DNA of 64,000 nucleotides from contig CAYVBW010000001.1 of assembly GCA_964449995.1 (NCBI GenBank), forward strand, positions 39,796 to 103,795, given 5' to 3'. Below the pieces are notes generated by a model. It made no database searches. It saw only the letters and a program-made list of their open reading frames with translations, and was not told where the DNA came from. Origin of the DNA: CAYVBW01 sp964449995 (GTDB lineage: Bacteria; Patescibacteriota; Microgenomatia; UBA1400; PJMF01). Of the stretch, positions 50,931 to 59,286 are shown in pieces; positions within the stretch are counted from its first letter, which is position 1; every line of letters starts with the position of its first letter. The translations under genes and the position numbers were made by a program.

Positions 50931-53147
50931 TTAACTAGCATATCTTTCTCGGCTAACTTTAATTACTTTTTCCCGATTGTTGTTGGCATTGCTCAAAGGA
51001 GGCAGAGTATGGGCAGGGAATGGTCTGGAGATAATATTGTCAATACTGACCTTGTTAATAATTTGGTGCCTGCCTAAGGTAACTAAGTCATCTTGGGTAT
51101 ATTGGTGTCCGTATTCTTTATTAAATAGTTCAGCGTCGTCTGCTCCCATGACAAAGCTGGCAATACTGCCACAATTTCCAAAAATAGCTTTTTGTACTTC
51201 TTCAGGAATTTGAGCTACGTATTGATTGGCTAGAGTTAAATTTAGCCTGTATTTTCTGGCTTCAGATAAAATTTTAACAAAAGATTCAGTAGCAAAGTTT
51301 TGAAACTCATCAACAAAAAGATAAAAATCTCGCCTTTTTTCTTCCTCTTTATTGACCCTACTCATGGAGGCTAGTTGAATTTTGGTAATGAGCATGGCTC
51401 CTAGTAGAGTAGCATTATCCTCTCCCAGTTTTCCTTGAGATAAATTAGCTAAGAGAATTTTACCTTCGTCCATGGCTTTTTCGATGCTAAAGGAGCTTTT
51501 TCTGGCATCAACCACATTTCTAATTAAAGGTGAGGAGACAAATTGACCAATTTTGTTCAAAATTGAGGAAATAGATTCACTGCGGAGTCTGTCAGAAAGT
51601 TGGTTGTATTCATTTAGCCAATAGTTTTTAAGCACAGGGTCTTCTAATTTTTCAACCACTTTTTTGCGAAAATTAGCATCAGTAAGTAGTTTAATAATGT
51701 CTGAAAGATTGGATTGAGGACTAGAGAGAAGGGTTAATAAAGCGTTGCGCAAGATGTATTCTAATCTTGGACCCCAAGAATACCCATAGAGTTTATGAAA
51801 AATTGAGATAATCCCAGAGGCAATCAACTCTCTGTGTTGAATATTTTCTCCTTCAAACAGGTTCATTTTTACAATCCGATCATTGGTGTCGGCTGGATTA
51901 AAGTAAATTACGTCGTTGATTCTATGGGAAGGGATAAAATCTAAAAGAATTTCAATTAAGTCGCCATGCGGATCAATGACCGCCATGCCCTCATTGTTTT
52001 TTAAATCATTGATGGCCATATTGGCCAACATGGTAGATTTACCTGTGCCGGTTTTTCCAATGACATAAAAGTGTCGTCTGCGGTCTGTTTTTTTTAAGCC
52101 ATATTTAACTGTTTGGTTTTTATAAGTAGTTTCTCCAAAGACATTAATCTTATCTTTGGTTTGAGCATCTGTTGTTTTGGTAACAATAGGCAGGTTTTCT
52201 GGCGGTTCACCTAATAATTTTTTACCCCAAGCAATATTGGGAATTGAGGCTAGCTTATTATTGGGTAGGTGATAGATGGTGGCCAGTTCATCTACTGATA
52301 AATGCATTTTTTTACTTCTGCAAAAATTTCTTCTTAAGATGGTTTGTAAAAAATGCTGTTTAAAAAATTTAATCCTTTTAGATTTTAAGGAATTTCCTTG
52401 GCTTTGAGTGATAGCATTAAGGCTGCTGCCAATATGTTCTATTAGTAGTTGGCTGCGGTTGGGATCAGCTGTTAGAACAGCCATTTTTAATGAGCTTTTT
52501 AAACCTACTATATTCAGCTTTTTTTTAATATATTCTTGGTGGGTAGGTTCATTATCGCTGGCGGTTGGCGCGGTTTCATCACCTGATGGCTTGGAGTTTT
52601 CAATGATTTGCCAACCTTTGTGCTTCCATGAATCTGAATCTGGACTTACAATCAGCTGCAATAAAATTAGTTCTAGGGGTTGTGCTTGTGAGAGCACTGA
52701 CAGCAGTGAGGAAAGAGGGTCAACCTCTGAAAAATCATGATAAGTTTTTAAAGAAAAGGCCTCTTGTTGAGAGAGCTTAAGTTTCCCCAGTTCTAAAAAT
52801 GGTTGCTGATTGTGGGTTTCAAATTGAGTTTGGTTTCCTGGTAAAAAATACTGCAAAGGATCGCCTTCAATTTTGGTAATAAGCAGCTGGGGGTAGCTGG
52901 CTATTAAAGCAGATTTTACATATTCTACCAGGCGTGTGGGACAGTGACATAAAAAATAGATAGTTTGATTTTGGACTAAAATTTCAAAACTCAGTGATTC
53001 GTTTTTGCCTGCAATTCTGTCAAAAAGGGAATTTTTTAATTTTGGAATAGTAGAAAATAACTGAGCTGCCGATTCAGGAGTGTGCTCACTGTCCCTACTG
53101 GTGCGCAGTTCCAGAATAGTGGCTGTGGCTGGATAGTCTTTGTTCAT
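50931..53147 (-). CDS. VirD4/TraD-like type IV secretion DNA-binding ATPase
   Basis: A 738-residue ATPase. The N-terminal 280 residues are divergent and soluble. The motor domain has Walker A VIGKTGTGKSTMLANMA (near residue 365), followed by GMAVIDPHGDLIEILLDFIP, a Walker B-like FYLFVDEFQNFATES, and SEARKYRLNLTLANQY, all typical of the TraD/VirD4/TraG group. Classical VirD4 has N-terminal membrane helices, which are not seen here. Such proteins bring DNA or protein substrates to the secretion channel. It lies about 10 kb from the island and is transcribed toward radA. Confidence 0.85.
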   Translation of the reverse strand: MNKDYPATATILELRTSRDSEHTPESAAQLFSTIPKLKNSLFDRIAGKNESLSFEILVQNQTIYFLCHCPTRLVEYVKSALIASYPQLLITKIEGDPLQYFLPGNQTQFETHNQQPFLELGKLKLSQQEAFSLKTYHDFSEVDPLSSLLSVLSQAQPLELILLQLIVSPDSDSWKHKGWQIIENSKPSGDETAPTASDNEPTHQEYIKKKLNIVGLKSSLKMAVLTADPNRSQLLIEHIGSSLNAITQSQGNSLKSKRIKFFKQHFLQTILRRNFCRSKKMHLSVDELATIYHLPNNKLASIPNIAWGKKLLGEPPENLPIVTKTTDAQTKDKINVFGETTYKNQTVKYGLKKTDRRRHFYVIGKTGTGKSTMLANMAINDLKNNEGMAVIDPHGDLIEILLDFIPSHRINDVIYFNPADTNDRIVKMNLFEGENIQHRELIASGIISIFHKLYGYSWGPRLEYILRNALLTLLSSPQSNLSDIIKLLTDANFRKKVVEKLEDPVLKNYWLNEYNQLSDRLRSESISSILNKIGQFVSSPLIRNVVDARKSSFSIEKAMDEGKILLANLSQGKLGEDNATLLGAMLITKIQLASMSRVNKEEEKRRDFYLFVDEFQNFATESFVKILSEARKYRLNLTLANQYVAQIPEEVQKAIFGNCGSIASFVMGADDAELFNKEYGHQYTQDDLVTLGRHQIINKVSIDNIISRPFPAHTLPPLSNANNNREKVIKVSRERYAS

Positions 53148-53204
53148 ACAAGTTAATTATACAATTTTTAATAAAAATATGGTTTACAGGTAGCTTAAAG
53201 ATTT

Positions 53205-53332
53205 TATTCTGAGTATATACCTACCAGCTTGTTCTTCCCGCTAAGAGGGGTGGGACAAGACAAAATGCACTTGGGGTGAAACTCCTCAGAAATGAGTTCA
53301 TATCAATTACTAATATTAATTTGCGAATTTAT
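53205..53332 (+). repeat. Dispersed repeat element (degenerate long copy)
   Basis: ACCAGCTTG, CCCGCTAAG, GAAACTCCTCAGAAATGAG and ATTACTAATATTAATTTGCG occur in the same order as in the element at 10003-10118. The last part keeps the AATTTGCGAATTTAT core. Confidence 0.55.
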
Positions 53333-53458
53333 CTACATTCTGTGCACATTAGGAATAGGGCGAATATTAATTGTGGAAATAGTGATATTTTACTCTGGAA
53401 TTTGCTTAAAAAGATTTTTATAAGATGCACTAGTTTATATCAATTAAAACTTTATAGG

Positions 53459-53488
53459 TTGACATTTAATAATAATTAGTATTATACT
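53459..53488 (+). promoter_or_regulatory. Strong promoter for an RNA candidate
   Basis: A perfect TTGACA is followed 18 bases later by TATACT (or 17 bases later by TTATAC). No protein gene follows for about 370 bases; a GC-rich structured sequence does. Confidence 0.6.
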
Positions 53489-53494
53489 TGAGTT

Positions 53495-53555
53495 ATCGAA
53501 AACTTACTTGATGGGCGTTGAGCAGAAGTTCGGTGGTTGGGCAGGCGACCGAACT
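53495..53555 (+). ncRNA. Candidate structured small RNA, truncated by assembly gap
   Basis: A GC-rich island in an AT-rich intergenic region starts at the expected transcription start of a strong promoter. AGTTCGGT (53527-53534) and ACCGAACT (53548-53555) form a perfect 8-base stem around a 13-base loop. The gap of ten N begins on the next base, so the rest of the RNA is unknown. It matches no RNA family that I recognise. Confidence 0.35.
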
Positions 53556-53565
53556 NNNNNNNNNN
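53556..53565. other. Scaffold gap (ten N)
   Basis: Ten unknown bases, probably a placeholder of arbitrary length. Sequence on either side may not be contiguous. Confidence 0.95.
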
Positions 53566-53779
53566 CACCTTGTTGTTTAAACCACGTTTTTAGCTATTTT
53601 AGCAATGACTACTAAGTTGTTGTTAATATAGTTTTAATTATAATTCTTATTATTACTTAATATTTTGATTATTTTTGATAGTGATTTGAGTTTAGAATGA
53701 CTATTTTTTAAAGCGGGGGCACTTTTTATCTGATTTTTGTGATTTAAATAGACTAAACTCTTGGTTAAACCAGAGAAAG

Positions 53780-53821
53780 ATATCCTATAAAATTGATTTT
53801 GATTGAAATATAGGATATAAT
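53780..53821 (+). promoter_or_regulatory. Promoter with overlapping palindrome upstream of sortase
   Basis: TTGATT (53793-53798) and TATAAT (53816-53821) are separated by 17 bases. A perfect 10-base inverted repeat, ATATCCTATA and TATAGGATAT (53780-53789, 53809-53818), spans the promoter and covers part of the -10 box. The direct repeat AAACCAGAGAAA occurs at 53767 and again at 53853, where it overlaps the ribosome-site region. This looks like an operator, by inference. Confidence 0.5.
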
Positions 53822-53868
53822 CGCTCGAATCCTATAATATTGTTGATTATCCAAACCAGAGAAAATAA

Positions 53869-54822
53869 ATGAAAGTTTTACTAAGCACAGAAACTAGCTT
53901 TCTTGATAAAAATTTGGGGTATCTTGAACAAGTGTTACTAGGTGAATTCCACCAGTATCAAGATCCCACCAGACCTTATTACTATGCTCAGTTTACTCTA
54001 GAGCCTCAGCCTGTATTGACTATAGGGAGAAACATTACTGATCTTAATGATATTGAAGCCCATGGGGTTAAAAATGGCTTTTTTATTGATGCAGATACTT
54101 TCCCTCAAACCCTAACAAAAACATTTCAAAATTGGTCTCTGGCGAGGTTTAAAAATGTGGCCAACTATTTTTTAGGAACCTTGATGTTGAGCGCTTCAGC
54201 GTTGCTAATAATTTTTTATGGCCCTAGCTTGTATTATGCAGTTTTCCCTTCTAAAGTAGCCCAACCCCCAACTGAACTGGCAGCGATTGTGGCTGATAAT
54301 TTCAAGGTCACAGCAGAAGAAGAAATATTGGAGAAAATAAGAGAGTTTCAGCAAGCTGAAATTATTGAAAGTGATTCAAAGATTGAACGCTACTTGCCTC
54401 CGGTTAATACCAACTTACCAGAAGGAGATTGGGTAAGCATACCTTTAATTGGAGTTTATTCCCAACTTCAAAAAACCGAATCAGCAGAGGAGGCTTTAGA
54501 GACTGGTATTTGGTGGGTGCCTGATTTTGGAGAACCCGGTCAGCTCAACAAACCAATGATCGTCTCGGGTCATCGTTATGGCTGGCAGTGGTGGTGGCAA
54601 AGTGACTACTGGAAGTATCATTCTTTTTACAAGCTACCCGAGCTTCAACCTGGAGATAGAGTGGAGATCATATCTGAACAACGCAAATGGATCTATGAAA
54701 TTTACGCTGGAGAGGAGGGGGCAGAAATCAACGATTACCAGGCCGATCTGATTCTTTACACTTGCAAGTTTTTAAACTCGCCGGTTAGGATTTTTAGATA
54801 TGCGAAGCTTATTTCTGGCTAA
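53869..54822 (+). CDS. Sortase-family transpeptidase with long cytoplasmic N-terminus
   Basis: A 317-residue protein. Residues 1-95 are polar, probably cytoplasmic, and one membrane helix lies at about 100-122. The sortase domain (about 185-317) carries the catalytic His235 in IVSGHRYGW, Cys299 in LILYTCKF, and Arg307 or Arg310 in PVRIFRYAK. Sortases cleave a C-terminal sorting signal and join proteins to the wall or to each other. No substrate with a sorting motif was found in the window. The wording LYTCKF rather than TLxTC is closest to class E/F-like enzymes, only by eye. It has its own promoter with an operator-like palindrome. Confidence 0.82.
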   Translation: MKVLLSTETSFLDKNLGYLEQVLLGEFHQYQDPTRPYYYAQFTLEPQPVLTIGRNITDLNDIEAHGVKNGFFIDADTFPQTLTKTFQNWSLARFKNVANYFLGTLMLSASALLIIFYGPSLYYAVFPSKVAQPPTELAAIVADNFKVTAEEEILEKIREFQQAEIIESDSKIERYLPPVNTNLPEGDWVSIPLIGVYSQLQKTESAEEALETGIWWVPDFGEPGQLNKPMIVSGHRYGWQWWWQSDYWKYHSFYKLPELQPGDRVEIISEQRKWIYEIYAGEEGAEINDYQADLILYTCKFLNSPVRIFRYAKLISG

Positions 54823-54825
54823 AAG

Positions 54826-54854
54826 TTGACACCATAGATTGTTTTTGCCATAAT
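54826..54854 (+). promoter_or_regulatory. Promoter for rho
   Basis: TTGACA and CATAAT are separated by 17 bases, just after the sortase stop. It gives a leader of about 100 bases before rho, with a small CAAGG/CCTTG hairpin. Long rho leaders are often used for autoregulation. Confidence 0.6.
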
Positions 54855-54963
54855 ACCTATATCCCTCAAGGAATTTACCTTGTCCAACAACAAATTTCTG
54901 TCATAAATGAAAAATCTTTTCCGGATTTAATGTTTAATAATTAGTTAATAGATTATTTATTTT

Positions 54964-56412
54964 ATGGCTAATAAATCTAAAACAGCAGCTGATTTAGTGG
55001 GAGAGAGTAACTCAAATTCAACTGTTAGTCAGCTACATAATAAAAATTATAATTCTCAAAGAAAAGTTTCTACCATGAGTCAAGAAAAAAAAGATACTAA
55101 AACCAAAACAATGGGTGGGCGTAAGGCTGCATCTAGTGTTAACACTAAAAGCAAGTCTGTTAAAACCCAAACTAATTCCAAAAGTGATCGTTCAGCCAGA
55201 CCATCTTCTCAGGTTAAACAGCCCAGAAATAATACTAATGACAACAACAATGATCGTTTAGACCATATGCCTGATGGTGATATGCCAACTGAAACTGTAG
55301 AGGGTATTTTAGAAACAACCAAAAATGGACATGGCGTGCTCAGGGTTGGCTTTTCTCAAGATGATCGAGACACTTATGTTTCAGTTTCTCAGATGAGGCG
55401 GTTTAATTTAAGACAGGGCGACTATGTTAGAGGGCCAGCTCGCAGACCTAAAGAAAACGAGCGTTATTGGGGATTGTTGCAGATTGATGAGGTAAATGGC
55501 CTTCGCTCTGAGGATTTTAGAAAAGCTAACCGCCCAAAGTTTATGAGGTTGACTCCAGTTTATCCAAACAAGCAGATTAAGCTTGAAACTGGCAAAGAAC
55601 CGATTTCCTTGAGAATCATTGACATGGTTGCGCCCATTGGACGTGGTCAGCGAAGTTTAATCGTGTCTCCGCCTAAGGCAGGTAAAACAGTTTTGTTAAA
55701 AAATATTGCTACTGGAGTTGCCAGTAATTCACCCGACATTCATATTATGGCTGTGTTGGTGGGTGAGCGTCCTGAGGAAGTTACCGACATTAGGCGACAT
55801 ATTGAAAAGATCACTGATGGCAAGGGAGAAGTAGCTGCTAGTAACTTTGATGAGTCAGCCGAGAATCAGTGTAATGTTGCCGAGCTAGCCCTAAACAGAG
55901 CTAAACGCTTGGTGGAGATGGGGCAGGATGTTTTAATTTTGCTTGATTCCATTACCAGATTGGCTAGGGCATATAATCTAGCTATGCCTACATCAGGAAG
56001 AACTCTTTCTGGTGGTTTTGACCCGGCAGCTTTGTTTCCGCCCAAAAAGTTTTTTGGTGCAGCCAGAAATTTTGAAGAAGGCGGTTCACTAACCATAGTA
56101 GGCACTACTTTGGTTGATACCGGTTCCAGAATGGATGATTTAATTTATGAGGAGTTTAAGGGAACAGGAAACCAGGAAGTTCATTTAGATCGCCGACTGG
56201 CAGAGCGTAGAATTTACCCTGCAATTGATGTGCAGCGCTCTGGAACTAGAAAAGATGATTTATTACTTAGCTCCATGGATTATCAATCAGTGGTCACTTT
56301 GCAGAGAATGTTAGACACTCTGGGCAAAGAGGAGAGGACATCAACTTTGATTGATCGCCTCAAGAGAACTAAATCAAATAAAGAGTTTTTGGCTAGTTTA
56401 AAGGATGGTTAG
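54964..56412 (+). CDS. rho: Transcription termination factor Rho
   Basis: A hexameric RNA helicase that ends transcription. The 482 residues begin with a 105-residue low-complexity Lys/Ser/Asn-rich extension that replaces the usual Rho-N domain. The RNA-binding domain follows (about 110-180, VEGILETTKNGHGVLRVGF, DTYVSVSQMRRFNLRQGDYVRGPAR). The ATPase domain has SPPKAGKTVLL as Walker A, VLVGERPEEVTDI, VLILLDSITRLARAYN (Walker B), SGRTLSGGFDPAAL and EFKGTGNQEVHLDRRLAERRIYPAID, all canonical. Basic, disordered insertions near the RNA-binding domain are known in high-GC bacteria; here it is N-terminal. Confidence 0.96.
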   Translation: MANKSKTAADLVGESNSNSTVSQLHNKNYNSQRKVSTMSQEKKDTKTKTMGGRKAASSVNTKSKSVKTQTNSKSDRSARPSSQVKQPRNNTNDNNNDRLDHMPDGDMPTETVEGILETTKNGHGVLRVGFSQDDRDTYVSVSQMRRFNLRQGDYVRGPARRPKENERYWGLLQIDEVNGLRSEDFRKANRPKFMRLTPVYPNKQIKLETGKEPISLRIIDMVAPIGRGQRSLIVSPPKAGKTVLLKNIATGVASNSPDIHIMAVLVGERPEEVTDIRRHIEKITDGKGEVAASNFDESAENQCNVAELALNRAKRLVEMGQDVLILLDSITRLARAYNLAMPTSGRTLSGGFDPAALFPPKKFFGAARNFEEGGSLTIVGTTLVDTGSRMDDLIYEEFKGTGNQEVHLDRRLAERRIYPAIDVQRSGTRKDDLLLSSMDYQSVVTLQRMLDTLGKEERTSTLIDRLKRTKSNKEFLASLKDG

Positions 56413-56456
56413 GCAGATTACCAGGCTAAGCCTAGTTAATAAAATATTGCCATTTA

Positions 56457-56470
56457 CTAATTTGCGAATT
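56457..56470 (+). repeat. Copy of the repeat right-end core
   Basis: ACTAATTTGCGAATT matches the right end of the dispersed repeat, just before the promoter of the LysM-M23 gene. Confidence 0.4.
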
Positions 56471-56474
56471 TTTT

Positions 56475-56505
56475 TTGATATTCGAGATCCCAGATGCTAT
56501 ATAAT
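56475..56505 (+). promoter_or_regulatory. Promoter of the LysM-M23 gene, very short leader
   Basis: TTGATA is followed 17-19 bases later by TATATAAT. The ATG lies 11 bases after the -10 box, so the leader would be about five bases. No ribosome site is possible beyond GAGCCTGAG. Confidence 0.5.
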
Positions 56506-56516
56506 AGAGCCTGAGT

Positions 56517-57641
56517 ATGTCTAGAATTACTATCGAGTTTAAAACACCAGAAATTTTAAAGGATGTTCCGGAATTTGTCCGGTTTCTTCATTATTACCTT
56601 AAGTTGAGAGGATATGGCTGGTTTGAGCGTTTAGAGCTTTCCAAAGATGCTTTGGTTGACGTTCTTTATATGAAGCGAGGCAGGTATGCCAGACCATTTT
56701 TGCATTTTGGTATGGTGAGTTTGGTGGCACTGGCAGCTACTTTAGGCCCTTTGATTCTCAGTCAATCCGATATTGAGCAGTTTCAAACTTCAGCCCCTGT
56801 TTTAGCCACAGCAACTGCTTATGCGCCTGATTTTTACACTTTGCAGGCAGAGGCAGTCCGTCAGTATCGGGGAGGAGAGATTATTGTCCATATTGTTGAA
56901 GAGGGCGAAACTATTTCTACAATTGCAGAAAGGTATGGTTTATCGGTTGACACCATTCTTTGGGAGAATAATTTAAGAGAAACAACAAGCATTAAGCCTG
57001 GTCAAGAATTAAGAATTTTGCCTTTAGATGGTGTGCGTCATCGAGTGAAAAGGGGAGAAACAATTTTTTCTATTGCTAGAAGATATGGGCTAGACAATTC
57101 ACAAGCTCAGATGATTGTTGACTATCCATTTAATGAATTTTTGAATGATGAAACTTTTGAGTTGGTCGCTGGTCAGTGGTTAATGGTGCCTGATGGAGTG
57201 ATGCCAACGGCCACAGCCACTCCTGTCACACCGAGAGTAGTGCCTCAGGTGCCTCATACTCCAGATGCTGGAGCTGTGGCCGCTCATGGGACTTTTATTT
57301 GGCCAGCACAAGGTAGAATTACTCAAGGTTATCGTTTTTACCACCGGGCAATTGATATTGCCAATCAAGGCGGAGGACCAATTTTAGCAGCAGATAGCGG
57401 AGCAGTAACCACTGCCGGCTGGGCTGGTGGAGGTTATGGTAATACAGTGGTTATTGATCATGGTAATGGCTTTCAAACTTTATATGCTCATTTGAGTGTA
57501 GTGCAGGTTAGTGTTGGGCAGCGTGTTGGCAGAGGGGATGTAGTTGGTCAGATGGGAACTACTGGTCGTTCTACAGGGGTTCACTTGCATTTTGAGATTC
57601 GCCATGGAGGAACTCTGGTTAATCCTTTGAATTATTTATAG
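56517..57641 (+). CDS. LysM-domain M23 peptidase
   Basis: A 374-residue wall hydrolase. A 60-residue cytoplasmic start is followed by one membrane helix (about 65-85). Two LysM domains follow (about 122-166, IVHIVEEGETISTIAERYGLSV; and 172-222, HRVKRGETIFSIARRYGL), which bind peptidoglycan. The M23 domain is at about 255-374: FIWPAQGRITQGYRFYHRAIDIAN with the first His and Asp ligands, GNTVVIDHGNGFQTLYAHLS, and GVHLHFEIRHGG with the final His ligand. All metal ligands are present, so it should be an active endopeptidase. It lies between rho and obgE on the same strand, with its own promoter. Confidence 0.92.
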   Translation: MSRITIEFKTPEILKDVPEFVRFLHYYLKLRGYGWFERLELSKDALVDVLYMKRGRYARPFLHFGMVSLVALAATLGPLILSQSDIEQFQTSAPVLATATAYAPDFYTLQAEAVRQYRGGEIIVHIVEEGETISTIAERYGLSVDTILWENNLRETTSIKPGQELRILPLDGVRHRVKRGETIFSIARRYGLDNSQAQMIVDYPFNEFLNDETFELVAGQWLMVPDGVMPTATATPVTPRVVPQVPHTPDAGAVAAHGTFIWPAQGRITQGYRFYHRAIDIANQGGGPILAADSGAVTTAGWAGGGYGNTVVIDHGNGFQTLYAHLSVVQVSVGQRVGRGDVVGQMGTTGRSTGVHLHFEIRHGGTLVNPLNYL

Positions 57642-57656
57642 TGTTTGGTGTTTTTG

Positions 57657-57765
57657 GTATTTAGTATTTGGTATGACAGCCAGAGTGGTTGATTCACCTT
57701 AGTGGTATTGAAAAAAACTAATAATTTATTAATCTTGATGGGTATTGATACCAAATACTAAATAC
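57657..57765. repeat. Widely spaced 18-base inverted repeat
   Basis: GTATTTAGTATTTGGTAT (57657-57674) and its exact reverse complement (57748-57765) lie 73 bases apart. Each arm is itself built of TATTTAG/TATTTGG-type units. The right arm ends 10 bases before the obgE start. Related GTATTTGGTATTTGTAT occurs at 61571-61587. Confidence 0.6.
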
Positions 57766-57775
57766 TAAGGCTAAA

Positions 57776-59149
57776 ATGATTGATTTGGTTAAACTTAAAC
57801 TACTGGCAGGCGATGGCGGAGATGGTCGCATTTCATTGCATCGGAGCAAATATCGTCCTAAAGGTGGTCCTGATGGTGGTGATGGTGGTGATGGTGGAAA
57901 TATTATCATCAGGGGAAATAAAAATCTCAATACTTTAAAAAATTTTGCTGGGGTGAAGGAGTTTGTAGCTCAAGATGGGCAGGATGGCGGTAAAAACAAA
58001 CAGCATGGTTTAAAGGGTGAAGATATAATCATAGAAGTTCCCCTGGGCACGGTGGTTTGGTTAGCTGCAGAGAATAGAATCAGTCAGATTAGACGGGAAA
58101 AATATCAGCGGCCAGCGATTGAGTTTGATTTTGAGAAAAAAGAGCCAGCTGGCGACATTCAACAGTCTTCTCAAGAAAAAGGAAAAAAAATAGAAGACTC
58201 CAACCAATTCCTTCAAGAAAAAAACAACGACTCTCCTTTTCGACTTAATGTAACCCTAAGGCGTGATGAGGTAAAGTTTGAAAAATATTATCAAGATTGG
58301 GACGGTAATTTGCAGTCTCATAGGGTTGTTGATGAGATGAGGTTAGTTCAACCCCCTCAGGAAGAGGTTGAAACTAAACAATTTGGGCAATTTGACAAGA
58401 TTCTTGACAGTAATATATCAAAAATTGTGACCCTAAAGCTGATTGAGATTAAAAAGGATAAGCAAGAGGTGATAGTTTGCCAGGGTGGATTCGGTGGAAG
58501 AGGTAATCATGCTTTTAGGGCAGCGACCCATCAAACTCCACTTGAGGCAGAATATGGAACTTATGGAGAAAAAAAAGAGGTTGTATTAGAGTTGCGATTA
58601 TTGGCAGATTTGGGTTTAGTTGGGTTGCCTAATGCTGGTAAAAGTACTTTACTATCTCGTTTAACCAAAGCTTTGCCGAAGATTGCAGCCTATCCTTTTA
58701 CCACTTTAGAGCCAAATTTAGGAGTGATGAGAAGTAAAGATGGTAAAAAGGAGTTGGTTGTGGCTGACATTCCTGGTTTAATAGAAAAGGCTAGCCAAGG
58801 CAAAGGCTTGGGTGATAGATTTTTAAGGCATATCGAAAACTGTCAAGTTCTCATGTATGTTCTTTTTTTAGAAGAGAATTTTGTTTACGATGCTGAAAAA
58901 TCTTTACAAAAAAAGGCAGATAGCTTGCTTCAGCAGTTTCAGCAGTTACAGCAAGAGTTGGGCACCCACCATAAGCAATTGTTAGATAAGCCTTATATTG
59001 TTACCTTAAATAAAATTGATATTTATCCAGGAAAATTAGTACATAAGATTCAAGCTAGCTTTAAAAAAGAAGGCGAGGTGATCATTCCTTCTAGCGGAGT
59101 GACAGGGGAGGGATTAGATAAGGTGAGAAATGCAGTTTTTAAGATTTAG
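57776..59149 (+). CDS. obgE: Obg/CgtA GTPase with large insertion in the Obg domain
   Basis: A ribosome-associated GTPase. The 457 residues start with the glycine-rich Obg fold (LLAGDGGDGRISLHRSKYRPKGGPDGGDGGDGG, QDGQDGGKNKQHGLKGEDIIIEVPLGTVV). Residues about 97-225 are a charged insertion in place of the usual 25 or so residues, before the fold resumes at CQGGFGGRGNHAF. The GTPase domain has G1 GLPNAGKST (283-291), G2 YPFTT, G3 DIPGLI and G4 NKID. The C-terminal OCT domain is absent. The start is unambiguous from the conserved N-terminus. Confidence 0.94.
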   Translation: MIDLVKLKLLAGDGGDGRISLHRSKYRPKGGPDGGDGGDGGNIIIRGNKNLNTLKNFAGVKEFVAQDGQDGGKNKQHGLKGEDIIIEVPLGTVVWLAAENRISQIRREKYQRPAIEFDFEKKEPAGDIQQSSQEKGKKIEDSNQFLQEKNNDSPFRLNVTLRRDEVKFEKYYQDWDGNLQSHRVVDEMRLVQPPQEEVETKQFGQFDKILDSNISKIVTLKLIEIKKDKQEVIVCQGGFGGRGNHAFRAATHQTPLEAEYGTYGEKKEVVLELRLLADLGLVGLPNAGKSTLLSRLTKALPKIAAYPFTTLEPNLGVMRSKDGKKELVVADIPGLIEKASQGKGLGDRFLRHIENCQVLMYVLFLEENFVYDAEKSLQKKADSLLQQFQQLQQELGTHHKQLLDKPYIVTLNKIDIYPGKLVHKIQASFKKEGEVIIPSSGVTGEGLDKVRNAVFKI

Positions 59150-59226
59150 TTGATAATTTAATGTTGTTTTTGCTTTGATCGCTAGTGGTTAAGCTCAATA
59201 ATCAAGGATTTGAAAATCAAATAACC

Positions 59227-59257
59227 AAAACCGCCTGCTATAAAACAGGCGGTTTTT
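59227..59257. terminator. Bidirectional intrinsic terminator
   Basis: CCGCCTG and CAGGCGG form a stem with an 8-base loop, flanked by four A and six T. It lies between the convergent obgE and TPR-protein genes. Confidence 0.85.
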
Positions 59258-59286
59258 TAAGTTTAAAGCTATTGCAGATTCAAACT

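Larger units (their letters stand above)
53148..53868. other. Intergenic region, 721 bases, with repeat, promoters, RNA candidate and scaffold gap
   Basis: No protein gene is supported. It holds a partial dispersed repeat (53205-53332), a strong promoter (53459-53488), a GC-rich hairpin sequence cut by ten N (53556-53565), and the promoter and palindrome before the sortase gene. Between 53566 and 53760 nothing further was recognised; it is very AT-rich. Confidence 0.6.

Noticed and set aside
53276..53479. Small 67-residue frame after the VirD4-like gene
   Set aside because: It runs through the dispersed repeat and the promoter region and has no coding character.
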